DNA of 64,000 nucleotides. Source: Spongilla lacustris. Taxonomy: Eukaryota > Porifera > Demospongiae > Spongillida > Spongillidae. The translations under genes were made by a program, and so were the position numbers. The notes under the pieces were generated by a model that was not told the origin of the DNA, searched no databases, and was given only the letters and a program-made list of their open reading frames with translations. This document shows positions 12,601 through 24,228 of this stretch, piece after piece (the first letter of the stretch is position 1; each line of letters opens with the position of its first letter). The stretch is from positions 22,921,790-22,985,789 of the forward strand of contig OX442415.1 of the NCBI GenBank assembly GCA_949361645.1, in the 5' to 3' direction.

Positions 12601-15600
12601 AAATGTTCCAGTATTCCTGAATTTCTTTGGGCACCTGTGATTGTTTCTCAGGCCATCCAAACTGTATTTAGATTGTAGCATTTGCATTACATTGATCCTA
12701 AGTAGTGGTTACCTTTATTTCTTCAAGCCAAACTGAGAAGTTGTTCAAAACAAAATGCACTGCACATGAGAATTCTTCATCCATCCTACGTGTGATTGTG
12801 TCCTTTATGAATGCTCTGGATAATGTGTCAGCTATTACCATTTCATTTTAAGGTTTATATTTCAACTTAAAATCTTAGTGCTAAGCATGCACCACAGATG
12901 TGGTGGAGTGTGACACAAGGGTTTTTGCGTTACTGCCTCCAAAGGTTTGTGCTCTGACTCCGCTTCTACTTCCTTGCCCATACTGGCTAAATTTCTCCAG
13001 TCCAAACACCACTACTAACTATTTCTTTTCAATTTGTGCGTATCTCTTTTCTGTGTCCATCAGAGCATGGGATGCATATGCAACTGTTTGACATTCTTGT
13101 AGTAGAACCGCATCTAATCCATGTTGGAAAGCATCACAGCTTACTTCTTGACATCAAAAAAAGCAAGCACTGGTTATTTCTACATAGCTGATGACTCCCA
13201 GAAGTCTTTCCAAATCCTTTTTGTCTTCTGGAGGTGGCATCACTGATATAGCCCTAATTCTCAATTTGACTGCAGCATTGATAGTGAGACCGAGATAGGT
13301 AACCTCTGATTACACCAAACCTGCACTTTTCCATGTTTAAAGTTATACTGATCTGTGACTACTGCTTCTAATCATCTGTTTTCCTGATTCGATAAACCCC
13401 ATATCAAAATGACTTTTTCAACTCCTGGTAGGCCATCAAAGTTTTGATTCATTCTCTTATCTCCTGTCCCCAAATGCCATTAACCTGAAACAGTACTATT
13501 CAATGTGGTCTCTGTATCCAGAGGAATTTGTCGGCCATTACCATTTTATTTCCAGGTTAATGTTTCTACTTTGGAAATTAAAAAAACATTTTCCACCAGA
13601 TAATATCATCTAGATTTGGAAGCTGACAATGCTCTCTTCTGATAGCTTTATTAAGGAATCGAGGATCCAAATATGCTCCAAGTTACATAGTTTGTGATTT
13701 TTCTACAATAACTACATAATTTACCCACCCAACCTTCATGATGACTCCAATGCTGTTCAAATAGTCGATCTCAGGCACTCCTGCAGTGCCACTGGTTGAA
13801 TCAGTGATTGATTCTTACCATAGGTTTAATGCTGCTGTCAAATGGAATATGGTAGGGTGTTGCCAGACAACAAAGTCCCTCAAATACTTTGCTGAATCTC
13901 TGCACAATGTTTTCACATCTGCCAATGCTCATGACTGTCCTTATCAAGCCTAAATCTTCAGAAGCCAGGAAGGTCCAAATAGGACTTTGGTCAGTTTTAA
14001 TGAACTCTAGCAACTTATCTTCACACTTCAGTTCACAACAGCCCAGCTTTTGGAATAGTGTCACCTGAGTAACTAAATAGCTTAGTTTTTGTTGCCTTCA
14101 ATTTCAGAGTATACTGCAAGGTTATGTTTGCCTGTGAACATGTGCCTACTTTGAACTTAACAGAAACAAATATTCACTTTTGACTTCCTGGTTTGTTTTG
14201 TTGACTCATCCAACCGCATGGGGTTTCAAAGCTTGAAGAAAGGATTCATTCCAGTTAATTTCCTCCAACTGAAAACACCTCAGTCTTTCCATATCCTGGA
14301 CACTGGCCTCTACGATGTGACAAACCGCACCTATCACATCATTGCCTCAAACTGTTCTTTCTGGAGAAGATTTAATGTGTTCCACTGCTCAAAAAAGACC
14401 ACTTCAGACACCATGTAACATTATATAAGCGTTCAGAGGCACAATGTGACCAGACACACTATTCTTGTTTTTAGAGGAATTAAAAAAAAATCATACACCA
14501 CACGTGATCCTCCTAAATATTTGTCTATCTTGATGGGTTGGGTCACTGCATTGGGAACATCACAGGCAAAAGATTTCAGTTGCCATTCAGAGGGGGAATG
14601 CTGCATTCGTTTTGGGTAACTTTGCCTCCCTCTCCCCTCCCTATGAATGATGTTGCTTAGTGGTACTAGTAATAAATGGGAATTTTTTTTTTTCACTAGC
14701 CATCAGTTCAATTGTATTTAGCTATTTGTAAGTAGCTATGCATTTGAACTTTGTTTTTGAATGTCCTGAAAAATATGCTAGGTCCTTTTTCACAGTTCCT
14801 TTACCACACAGAATATCTGTCTGATTTGTATGGCAGGCTCAACCTGTATTTTAAACGTAATAGCAATCCTGGTGGCATTTCATCTTAATATTTAGTTACC
14901 TTTAGTTTTGTCATGATTTTGAGTCTGCTTAAGTGTTAAAATTAATATGTTTAGAGACCAATCTCAGTAGCTTAGCATAAGGTAAAACCCACAAGGTGAT
15001 TTTCATGGCAACGTTCAATCAATACCTACTAAGGTTTTGATTTCCATGTTGGCCTTAACAGAGCTACATGTAGATTATGCCTGTTGATTGGTTAGTAATG
15101 AAGGTAATAACTAGTTATTACTATTCTCTTACCTGAAGAGGTCCTGAGGGTGAATAACTAGCTGCATGTTGAGGGGGTGGGGTAGCAGAGCCTTGAGGGA
15201 GTAGGGTGGTTACAACAGTCACAGAAGACTGGTACCGAGCAGTTCCAACAGGTTGAAGAAGATAAGGGGTCATATAAGACTGCGGAGGAGCAGTTACAAT
15301 AGGTTGAAGTATAGGGGAAGGAGTCACAAGAGGCCACGGAGATGCAGGGGGATGAAGTACTTCAGTGTCACCAGCAGGTGTCAACTGATGTGCAACAATA
15401 GGCAGTAGAGAGCAGATCATGTCAAACACCCCACTCACCACAGGGATGGGTTCAGGGCCAATTACCTGTGATGAATGGAATGGAATCAGCATGTAAGACT
15501 GGACACTAGTACCAAGTATGTTCCATCATCATGACAACAGACTCACCTCAATGCTGTCTAGTCTCTGTAAGAATCGCCTTTCATTGGCATGTCTATCTGG

Positions 15601-16481
15601 ACGTCTGACTGATACCTGACGAGTGTGATGATGCACAAAGACTGAACGTCCGTTGAAGTCCTGAGGATGAAATTATGGGGATAACCTCTCCCAACAATGA
15701 CCATCCACTCATAACCACACCCAACAATGATCATCCACTCATAACCACACCCAACAATGGCCATCCACTCATAATAACACCCAACAATGGCCATCCACTC
15801 ATAACCACACCCAACAATGACCATCTACTCATAACCACACCCAACAATGGCCATCCACTCATAACAACACCGAACAATGGCCATCCACTCATAACAACAC
15901 CCAACAATGGCCATCCACTCATAACAACACCCAACAATGGCCATCCACTCATAACAACACCCAACAATGGCCATCCACTCATAACCACCCCCAACAATGG
16001 CATTCATAACCACACCCAACAATAACCATCCACTCATAACCACACCAACAATGGCCATCCACTCATAACACCCAACAATGGCCATCCACTCTTAACCACC
16101 CCCAACAATGGCATTCATAACCACACCCAACAATAACCATCCACTCATAACCACATCAATGACCATCCACTCATAACCACACCCAACAATGGCATTCATA
16201 ACCACACCCAACAATAGCCATCCACTCATAACCACACCCAACAATGGCATTCATAACCACACCCAACAATAGCCATCCACTCATAACCACACCAAACAAT
16301 GACCATCCATCCATTCATAACCACACCCAACAATGGCCATCTACTCATCACCACACGCAATAATGCCATCCACTCTTAACTACATCCAACAATGGCTGCT
16401 CACAGTTCGTTGCTCCCATCCATCAGAAAGTTCCCCAGTTTCCTCCTGAATGGGAGGGGCACTTGATGCTACAGGTCGCAC
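6665..16481 (-). CDS. NEDD4-type WW-HECT E3 ubiquitin ligase, 3' part, with two apparent lesions
   Basis: HECT ligases accept ubiquitin on a cysteine and pass it to substrates bound by WW domains. Exons on the minus strand: 16481-16404, 15660-15547, 15465-15133 (proline-rich linker), 10880-10746, 10673-10518, 10270-10109, 9889-9800, 9745-9701, 9673-9586, 9534-9479, 9046-8981, 8931-8774, 8717-8649, 8590-8469, 8418-8344, 8289-8194, 7612-7539, 7486-7432, 7346-7287, 7236-7132, 7069-6973, 6885-6819 and 6767-6665. Four good WW modules (LPPGWE...TTTW) follow two degenerate ones. The HECT lobe shows [21 protein letters not shown] and RAHTC|FNR, with the catalytic Cys split by the last intron. The C-terminus is family-like (EGFSGVD). 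Oddities: TAG at 9517-9515 replaces the second Trp of the last WW, and the 75-nt exon at 8418-8344 breaks frame. The gene may be a pseudogene or carry sequence errors. No C2 domain was found; the 5' end is unresolved. Confidence 0.85.
11261..14520 (-). mobile_element. Decayed Gypsy (K02A2.6-like) retrotransposon inside a HECT-gene intron
   Basis: Fragments of a pol polyprotein are readable on the minus strand. A linker before the reverse transcriptase reads [17 protein letters not shown] (near 13850). An RT piece follows at about 13600-13790 ([14 protein letters not shown], then DSLIKL). Integrase is recognisable at about 12150-12480 ([26 protein letters not shown]). Stops and frame changes interrupt it throughout. 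Similar direct repeats at about 11261-11375 and 14429-14520 (shared AGCxTTCAxAGxCACAATG and ACTATTCTxGTTT) look like eroded LTRs. It lies between the linker exon at 15133 and the WW exon at 10880 of the HECT gene, in the same orientation. Confidence 0.7.
15672..16395. repeat. 30-bp intronic minisatellite
   Basis: About two dozen head-to-tail copies of a unit close to ATAACCACACCCAACAATGG followed by CCATCCACTC. Shortened variants after 15990 lack part of the unit. A 30-bp unit keeps frame, so long open frames run on both strands ([10 protein letters not shown] on +), but the array sits inside the intron that splits the first WW-like module of the HECT gene (exons 16481-16404 and 15660-15547). 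Confidence 0.9.
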
Positions 16482-17245
16482 CTGTCAAAGAAAGTATTAT
16501 ACATTGATCATTCATTGCTGCTACTATAGTTATGGAGTTGGACTGATATTCCAAGTCACAAGACTGTGCACTTTAATAGAACCAAACTCTCTTATTGTAA
16601 ATGTAATAGCATCGAGACCCTATTTAATTATGAGTACTAATAATGTTCCCTTGTAGCTAAAGTGCAAAAAGGGCTGTTTGGTACTGCAAGTCTTGTAAAA
16701 AAAGGAACAACCCAGAAAAGAACTGGTAGCTGTTTGAATTAATGGACACGGATAATCGTAAATTGCTCCGTATGTCAGTCGTTCTTTGAATATGCTCACT
16801 TCAGTATATTTGCCGTGGGCAACATGCTGCAGTGTTTTGGTATTTGCTCAGAAACTGTTTATACAACAGTGCACATGTGCATATGGCGCTGAGTGTATGC
16901 ATCGCGACCGGTAATCCTAGGAAGGATTACGGCGGAGACGGTATAAAGCTCTTTCATGGTCAAATGACGCGTGGGCTTTAATTGTGTTAATTGCTTTATT
17001 GTCCTCAATCTTGGTGCTTGGTTTACTATGGAAAAATATGGGCTTATGCTCGGTTTTTGGTACTTTTTGATAATTTACTCACGCTCCAAGGGTACAAGTA
17101 AAAATCGTATGTTTTAGCAAATGTGTTACAGCACAATAATATAGACCCTTTTCATCGCGTGATCTAGTTTCATGATGTTTATCGTTACGGACGCCATGAT
17201 GGTGCACAGCTGGTCTATGAAAAGATGACTGGAAAACTATATAAA

Positions 17246-17338
17246 CAAAGTGTTTGGAACAAATCCACTGGGATTTCAACGTGGTCATTGTAATGTGCTT
17301 CCTGGAGATCGCAGCAATGTATCCATCCCTACGCTTCA
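17246..17338 (-). pseudogene. THAP-domain-like fragment
   Basis: The minus strand reads MKRRDGYIAAISRKH, then LKSQWICSKHF. This matches the second half of a THAP zinc-binding DNA-recognition domain (basic RR.W..AI segment, then a C..HF ending). I could not find the leading C-x(2-4)-C pair or the AVPTIF box in a compatible frame, so this is either one exon of a larger gene or a relic of a THAP-bearing transposase. Confidence 0.4.
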
Positions 17339-18597
17339 TGCTCACATTGCGAGAAATTTCGGACGCTCATTAGCAATTCCTGGCCAATTTTGCAAACGTC
17401 CGTCACATTTCCCGCGCACGCGTCCATAGAAATGTATGGGATAAGGTTTATTTTTGTATGCCATATATCAGAGAAAGCCGCTAGTAAAGTTATAATGGTA
17501 GATAGCATAAACATCTATCACTCTACATGATTGGTGTAATTTTTAGCCCCTTCCACTGGGTTCCTCATAAGAATTAGTACATTCCCATAGAGATGTATGG
17601 AAAATTGCTTTTTTAATAATGATTTTTCATCACTATTCTTCTTTTTGCTCTGAACTGAAGATAAGAAGGTTAGTTATAACTATTTCAGAAGATACTAAAA
17701 TGATCAAGGCAACTTTCTATTAAGCTTATATGCCCATAGGCATCTTTCCCTGGGTTCCTGGGGCACTTTTGGTCATCAGGGTACAAGTATCTAGTTTGGT
17801 TGTAAAATAATTAAAAACCGCCCGCATGACAATCAGTAAAACTATGGCGTTCAGTTCTGGCCCAGTTGGAAGTAACAAACTCCACTGCGCGCAAATGTGG
17901 TATGTTCTTTGTTTGGGTTTTCGTTGGCGTGGGATACTATAGAGCTTCTAAGTCCTAGCTAGGCCGCTTCAAGATTATGGTCTGTCAAACGCGGAGTGGT
18001 CTATGTACATGTCTACCCGATGGACATTAAACGTTACTACGTGTGTATTTCAGGAAAACTAAGGCATCACAGAGACTTATGGCTAAGTAAGGCCCTATAA
18101 CTTTCTATATTCGACCACGTGATATGGCGCTATGAGTATGACAGCTGTGAAACGTGCATTTTCTGTTGCTACTTTTTCAAAAGGGTGCGTGCATATCCAC
18201 ATTTGTAAATGCTATCGTTCTATATAGAATTTGAAGCGGACAAGCGAAACAGTGATACGGGACAAAGACAAGCCGTATAAGGATATGTGCCCAATAATAT
18301 CATTGTGCGAGGCAATGATGTTACTACGTAACTATTCTTTTTAGCTCCGGTCCCTCGCCCAGTGGCGGATGTAGTCGGCGCGCGATCTTTTCGTCCGGAT
18401 TACTGAGTGGTTTCATGTATGAGCTGACAACGACCCTCCAGATGGAACCACTCTATGGCTTAAAAGGTCTTTCCGTGATCCACCACTAATTATAACTGGC
18501 TGTAACTGCCCTCATATCCCAGGTATGTGGATTTCCCTATAGTACCTCATAAAGCACATGAACATGTGATTCCATATAGGTGTCATGTGATACATAA

Positions 18598-18608
18598 ACA
18601 CACACACA

Positions 18609-18657
<49 letters not shown>

Positions 18658-18682
18658 ACACATACACACACACATACACACA

Positions 18683-18718
<36 letters not shown>
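18598..18718. repeat. CA dinucleotide microsatellite with ATA interruptions
   Basis: About 120 bp of (CA)n broken by several CATACA steps. The open frames over it on both strands are artefacts of the repeat. Confidence 0.95.
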
Positions 18719-18721
<3 letters not shown>

Positions 18722-19743
18722 AGCATGTTATCTCATTGCAGTACAGTCTGCTGCTATGCAATGCTCTGGGTGGAGGGAGGTAGCCTTGTGAGATAACCTT
18801 GTGGAGGTAGAGGAGAGAGCCTTGTGAAGGTGCATGGATGGGAGATATCCTTGTGGAACAAGAGTAAGCTTAGGTTGGGACAATTTTAAGGGAAAGATCC
18901 CTTCTCCCCTAGAGATGAGGAATTTGATAGCGCATCCCAGATGCAGCCACTGGGATATGAATCAAATTAAGTTAAGATGTAAAGATCTATACATGTAAAA
19001 CTGAGAAGGAAATACGTGTTACATGCATGTAGATGTAGGACCAATTTAAAGTGACTACAATTGTCCACCTTTACCTTCTGAGGCTGAGGGTTTGGTTGTA
19101 CACACAGGACAGTCACCAGTTGTCTGCCAGGAGAGGAGGCTTACCTACATGACCACCTGGTATGGACCAGGGAGGACTGGACTCAAAGTTTTGCATCTCA
19201 TGGACTGTGCCAGCCACCCTTCAAACATGCACCTGGTAAAAGCACTTCAGCAACAACTCAAATGGAAGGCTTTGTGTGGTCTAGCTATATGTACATGGCT
19301 CTGCAAATGTAGGTGATTGATGTAACAGTTATGGTGTGGCATTTATTTTTATTTGGTTATCTGTATGTGTGTGTGATAATTGTGGAAGGTTCAAGAAGGG
19401 CTGGTATTAACAGAATGTACATTGTAGCCGACTCATGTCTTTGTGGTCACCTGTATTTAATTAGGGTGGTGGCATGTGGTGATTTGTGTAAACGTTTCAC
19501 ATGCATGGTAGTACATACATGTAGTTCTACCTAGCTGTACCTTCATGCCATTGATCTGTTCATTAATGACATATCAGAGCTGCATCATGGCATCCTTTTC
19601 TGTGCCATTGCTTAGTATTTGTTGGGGCAAATTACACAGACAGGTGCATGTATGTGATCTACTTAAAAGTTATAACCACTCTCCGAGTACGTTTACGGCT
19701 GTTCATCCTTGTTGTATACCTTCCGGCGGAGTTGGATAGAAAT

Positions 19744-19928
19744 TGTCATGGTCATGGCACTTATCAGGATCCAGAACATTCCTGTCTATTATTTAACACC
19801 CTCTACCACGTGTTCATGTCATTCATTTTTGTTCTGCCTGTTTTTAGCTAGCGTTAGGTTTTGTGTAGTTGAGCGACTTGTGCCTGTATTGCCATTGATT
19901 TCAATCCTAAGTGCTGAGAAACACGACA
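19744..19928 (+). repeat. 5' LTR of the Gypsy element
   Basis: 185 bp, TG...CA termini, matching 24229-24413. Preceded by the GAAAT duplication. Contains CCACGTG near its middle. Transcription should start here, though no clear TATA box is visible. Confidence 0.95.
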
Positions 19929-19952
19929 GGATAAAGTGGCGTATTCGGCAGG

Positions 19953-22900
19953 ATGGCAGAAACGGCACAACTTATCCAGCTACTCCAAAAACAGATGGAA
20001 GAACAGCGGAAACAAATGGAGGAAGGGCGAAAGCAGACTGAGGCGCTCATCGCCGCGTTCATTGGACAGACGGGCCAGCGGGAACTCGAGCAACCTTCTT
20101 CAAAGGCGCCGTTAGTGGTCATTCCCAGTTTTGACCCTTTCGACCCTACAACAGAATTGTGGGACGACTACTGGGCACGGTTCCAAACATTCGTTGGAGC
20201 TAACTCCGTTCCTGTTGACAAACGAGCGCTGGTTTTCCTCACCAATCAGTCGCGTGTGAACTACAAGCTTCTGAGTAATCTCGCCTCGCAGCAGTCTCCA
20301 CCCAAGGATGTCAACGCCCTTACGTTGGACGAGATTGTAGAATATATGAAGGGTCAATTTGATCCAACACGGTACATCGTCCGCGAGCGGTTCAAGTATT
20401 GGTCCTCCATGAGCCGCATGCCGGGAGAGTCAATTCAGGAGTTGGCCGCTCGAATTCGACACGACGCTGTTACGTGCAATTTCCCTGCTATTAAGGACCC
20501 GTTGGACGAGGCAATGCGTACGCGCTTCATGTGCTCCGTCAGTAATGAAGCCATCTTGAAGGCTCTTTTTAAGTACAAAGAGGAAGAGCTGACCTTTGCC
20601 AAGGCAATAGCGGTTGCGATGGAGACAGAGGAGGCAGCCAAGGTGGCAAAGGAGACTGTGTATGGAACGAAGACAAGCCCTGTCCACAAGGTGGACTATA
20701 TGAGACGATCTCAGTCTCCTGGCTCAGGGGAAAATCCTACAAGGTATGCCCGGGACAAGGAGAGAGATTTCCCACTAGGGACCTGCCCGCGATGTGGAAA
20801 GTCAGACCACACGTCACCGGATTGTCCTTTCAGGGATGCCATTTGTCAGTACTGCCGGAAGCGTGGGCATTTGGAAGTAGTATGTTTGAAGAAGAAGAGG
20901 GGGGGTACCCAGCCAGTGAGGGCCATCTCTAAGTACCAGATCCGGACAGTCAAGGCCACGGAAGCAGTTCCTCAACTTCAACAGTCAATTCTCATCCAGG
21001 GAAAGCCATTTACATTTGAGGTTGACACGGGTGCTGGTGATAACTTCTGCTCTGAAGATGTTTGGTGTGATTTGGGGAAACCTCCCCTGTCACCTGCCAC
21101 AGGACGGTATGAAGTAGCAAACGGACAGCCATTGCCCACCTTAGGCATTTTCTCAACAGTAGTCACACTGCAGGGTGAGGACAATGCAGGTGGCAAAGCA
21201 GTGGAATTCACGGTTACCAAGGTACCACGACTCAACCTTCTGGGACGTGATGCCATAGTGAGGCTACAAGTCAACATTTCAGCACTTATGGGTCTACCAT
21301 CAGTGAACAGGCAGGTCGGTACCTCCACTGTCCGACCAATTTTTAGTGATCTGAAGCCAGATCTAGCCCTTCAGAAGGCATGCAAGCAGCTCTGTCAGGA
21401 GTTCCCAGACCTGTTTAAACCAGAACTTGGTTGTCTCAAGGATTTCCAACTGGAAGTCAAGTTCAAACCAGATGCAAAACCCATCTTCTGCAAACCACGA
21501 GTGGTCCCATTTGCCATCCAGGAGGACCTCTGTCAAGCCTATGACGCGGGAATTGCCAGAGGGGTGTGGCTACCAACTCAGTTTAATGACTACGGAACCC
21601 CTGTGGTCCCCATTCGAAAGGCACAACTACCCGGTCAGTCAGCTAAACTACGTATATGTGGCGACTATTCAGTTACTGTGAATCAGCAGTTGGAACCCCA
21701 TCGCCATCCCATGCCACTCCCAGAGGATCTGATGAGGAAGTTGGGTGGGGGTCATGGCTTCACCAAGATCGACCTGGCAGATGCATATAATCAGATCATG
21801 CTTGCTCCAGAGAGCCAAAGGCGATTGGCACTCAGCACTCACAGAGGGGTCCTACTGCAGACACGGCTTCCTTTTGGGATCAGTTCAGCTCCAGGCTATT
21901 TCCAGGAAATTATGGACCAGCTGACCAGTGACCTACAAGGTGTAGCTGTCTACATGAATGACATCCTGGTCAGTGGGACCACCGCTTCAGAGCACATTCA
22001 GAACCTTCGTGCTCTCCTCAAACGCTTGGAGGAAAAAGGGCTTCGCTGCCGCCTGGAAAAATGTTTGTTTGCACAACCTTCTGTCGAGTATCTGGGACAT
22101 ATCCTGTCTCAACAGGGCATTGCCAAGGGTCCTAAAGTTGATGCAGTCAAAATGATGTCACCTCCAGGAAATGTTTCCAGTCTTCGTTCTTTTTTTGGTT
22201 CAATTCAATTTTATGGCAAGTTCTTGCCCAACCTGGCTACGATCACTGAACCGCTTCATCGCTTGACCAAGAAAGGCATTTCCTGGAGCTGGGGTGCAGA
22301 GGAACAAGAAGCCTTCCAGAAATTGAAAGACTTGCTCTGCACAGACACTATTCTGGTTCACTTCAATCCCACACTCCCAATTGGGATCTCCTGTGATGCA
22401 TCTGAGGTGGGATTAGGAGCTGTTCTTTTCCACCGGTATAGTGATGGCAGTGAACGCCCAATTGCAAATGCCTCGAAGACCCTCACAAACACCCAGCGGG
22501 GATACAGTCAAATTCAAAAGGAGGCACTGGCCATTATTTTTGCCCTCAACAAGTTCCACCAGTTTCTATATGGTCGTACATTCATCCTGGTCACAGACCA
22601 CAAGCCACTCATAGCTCTGTTTGGACCAACCAAAGCAACTCCTGCCCTGGCTGCTAATAGGCTTGCTCGATGGGCCTTGATGCTCAGTCAATACCAGTAT
22701 TCTATTGAGTACCGGAAGACATCAGACCACGGCAATGCAGATGCTCTTAGCCGTCTCCCTGTTGGACCGGATGCCAATTTTGATGGGGAGGAAGGTGATG
22801 CAGATGTGGACACAGTCTGCACCATCAAGACTGTCAGCCTTCAGCTGAACCCAACTGATCCTGGAACAGTGGCTAAGGAGTCAGCCAAGGACCCGATCAT

Positions 22901-24125
22901 CTCCAATGTGATGCGCTTCACACGAGAAGGATGGCCGCCAAAAGGTTCAACTAATGAAGACATAAGAGCAGATGGGTCAATAGAGGCTTTTCGGAAACTG
23001 GCCATTTCACTCTCCACAGCTTATGGTTGCCTCCTCTATGGCTCCAGAGTAGTCATTCCCCCCAGTCTACGGCCTCAGGTATTGCAACTCCTACATCTGG
23101 GACACTTTGGAATGCAACGTATGAAACAGCTGGCACGAACTGCAGTCTACTGGCTGGGGATAGATGCAGACATCATGGAGCTCTGCCATCGGTGCACTGC
23201 CTGTGCAGAGCATCAGAAGAAACCACCCAAGCCGGCCAACCACCCATGGATGCTTCCAGAAAAGCCATGGAGTCGGGTCCATGTGGATCATGCCATCAAT
23301 TTTCTAGGAAGTAACTGGCTAGTTCTCATTGACGCTTACTCCAAGTACCCTTGTATCCATCCTGCAGCCTCCACATCCACCAAGTCCACTACTGAGCTAT
23401 TGGAACAAGACTTTGCCCATTTTGGCTACCCTCATACCATTGTGTCAGACAATGCAAGCTGGTGCCGTGAGAGAGGCATTACCCACCTCACAGGGGCACC
23501 ATACCATCCCGCCACAAATGGTGCTGCCGAACGTCTGGTTCAGACATTCAAGCAGGCACTGTCAAAGTCCTCGCTTCCACCTCGTGCAGCCCTCCAGGAA
23601 TTTCTAATACAGTATCGCCGGACACCAAGGAGTGAGGGCTATTCCCCAAGCGAACTTCTGAACGGTCGCCAAATACGGACCAAAATTGATGTTCTCCTTC
23701 CTTCCCCTGCACATGCTGCTCAAGGAAAGCAGGCCAGGGAAGCCACGAGGTCTCAAGCTCAGGAGGCTCCAAATAGGGTGGCTCCCATATACACTGTTGG
23801 GACACCATGCTATGCACTCTACTGTGGTCCCAAGGTGTACGGCTCCCGCAGTGTCAGTGTGCGAGTATGCCCACGAGGTGGCACTTGGAGGCGTCACATA
23901 GAGCAGCTGCATCCTCGTTACGGTGTTCAAGAGGATGCAGACCCAGGGGAGGTCCAGGTATCGTCCATGGAACCAGTCCTAGTTCCACCATTGGCCGAGG
24001 TTGTAGCCCCCATGGCTGATTCTTCAGCATTGTCTGTTCCTACAGCAGAAGTGACAAGGATTCCTGCTAAACCGATGCGGATGTACCTCAACCCTCGTCT
24101 CCCCACTGGAAGTGACTACAGTTGA
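19953..24125 (+). CDS. Gag-Pol polyprotein of the Gypsy element, catalytic motifs altered
   Basis: A single frame of 1390 residues. Order: N-terminal coiled-coil-like segment (about 8-35), Gag core (about 60-240), two CX2CX4HX4C knuckles (C278-C291 and C298-C311), protease DTGA at 358-361, reverse transcriptase (first Asp D607 in IDLADAY), RNase H (D815, E857, D882), HHCC zinc motif (H1048, H1051, C1078, C1081), integrase core (D1112, D1166, E1193) and a C-terminal tail. The start ATG lies 25 bp after the LTR. The RT box reads YMND (667-670) where the family needs YxDD. The second integrase Asp and the Glu are 26 residues apart, not about 35, which suggests a nine-residue in-frame loss. This copy is therefore probably catalytically dead although its frame is open. 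Confidence 0.95.
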   Translation: MAETAQLIQLLQKQMEEQRKQMEEGRKQTEALIAAFIGQTGQRELEQPSSKAPLVVIPSFDPFDPTTELWDDYWARFQTFVGANSVPVDKRALVFLTNQSRVNYKLLSNLASQQSPPKDVNALTLDEIVEYMKGQFDPTRYIVRERFKYWSSMSRMPGESIQELAARIRHDAVTCNFPAIKDPLDEAMRTRFMCSVSNEAILKALFKYKEEELTFAKAIAVAMETEEAAKVAKETVYGTKTSPVHKVDYMRRSQSPGSGENPTRYARDKERDFPLGTCPRCGKSDHTSPDCPFRDAICQYCRKRGHLEVVCLKKKRGGTQPVRAISKYQIRTVKATEAVPQLQQSILIQGKPFTFEVDTGAGDNFCSEDVWCDLGKPPLSPATGRYEVANGQPLPTLGIFSTVVTLQGEDNAGGKAVEFTVTKVPRLNLLGRDAIVRLQVNISALMGLPSVNRQVGTSTVRPIFSDLKPDLALQKACKQLCQEFPDLFKPELGCLKDFQLEVKFKPDAKPIFCKPRVVPFAIQEDLCQAYDAGIARGVWLPTQFNDYGTPVVPIRKAQLPGQSAKLRICGDYSVTVNQQLEPHRHPMPLPEDLMRKLGGGHGFTKIDLADAYNQIMLAPESQRRLALSTHRGVLLQTRLPFGISSAPGYFQEIMDQLTSDLQGVAVYMNDILVSGTTASEHIQNLRALLKRLEEKGLRCRLEKCLFAQPSVEYLGHILSQQGIAKGPKVDAVKMMSPPGNVSSLRSFFGSIQFYGKFLPNLATITEPLHRLTKKGISWSWGAEEQEAFQKLKDLLCTDTILVHFNPTLPIGISCDASEVGLGAVLFHRYSDGSERPIANASKTLTNTQRGYSQIQKEALAIIFALNKFHQFLYGRTFILVTDHKPLIALFGPTKATPALAANRLARWALMLSQYQYSIEYRKTSDHGNADALSRLPVGPDANFDGEEGDADVDTVCTIKTVSLQLNPTDPGTVAKESAKDPIISNVMRFTREGWPPKGSTNEDIRADGSIEAFRKLAISLSTAYGCLLYGSRVVIPPSLRPQVLQLLHLGHFGMQRMKQLARTAVYWLGIDADIMELCHRCTACAEHQKKPPKPANHPWMLPEKPWSRVHVDHAINFLGSNWLVLIDAYSKYPCIHPAASTSTKSTTELLEQDFAHFGYPHTIVSDNASWCRERGITHLTGAPYHPATNGAAERLVQTFKQALSKSSLPPRAALQEFLIQYRRTPRSEGYSPSELLNGRQIRTKIDVLLPSPAHAAQGKQAREATRSQAQEAPNRVAPIYTVGTPCYALYCGPKVYGSRSVSVRVCPRGGTWRRHIEQLHPRYGVQEDADPGEVQVSSMEPVLVPPLAEVVAPMADSSALSVPTAEVTRIPAKPMRMYLNPRLPTGSDYS

Positions 24126-24228
24126 GACAACCCGAGAAGATCAGCCAGACAGCACCAACAAGTCCACATGACTGGGGACAATTTCGCCTCTCAATGATCT
24201 GTGGAAGATTTCAAGGCTAGCAGGGAGG

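Larger units (their letters stand above)
16482..19743. other. Mostly unannotated DNA upstream of the visible HECT exons
   Basis: May hold further 5' exons of the HECT gene (a C2 domain would be expected), but I could not recognise them. It contains a THAP-like fragment (17246-17338), a CA microsatellite (18598-18718) and a 19092-19316 frame of unknown meaning. Confidence 0.4.

Noticed and set aside
15675..16085. Repeat protein [10 protein letters not shown] and its reverse-strand counterpart
   Set aside because: A 30-bp intronic minisatellite; no splice sites or start context.
19092..19316. Frame TYMTTWYGPGRTGLKVLHLM on the + strand
   Set aside because: Somewhat protein-like, but no domain, no neighbouring exons and no clear splice sites.
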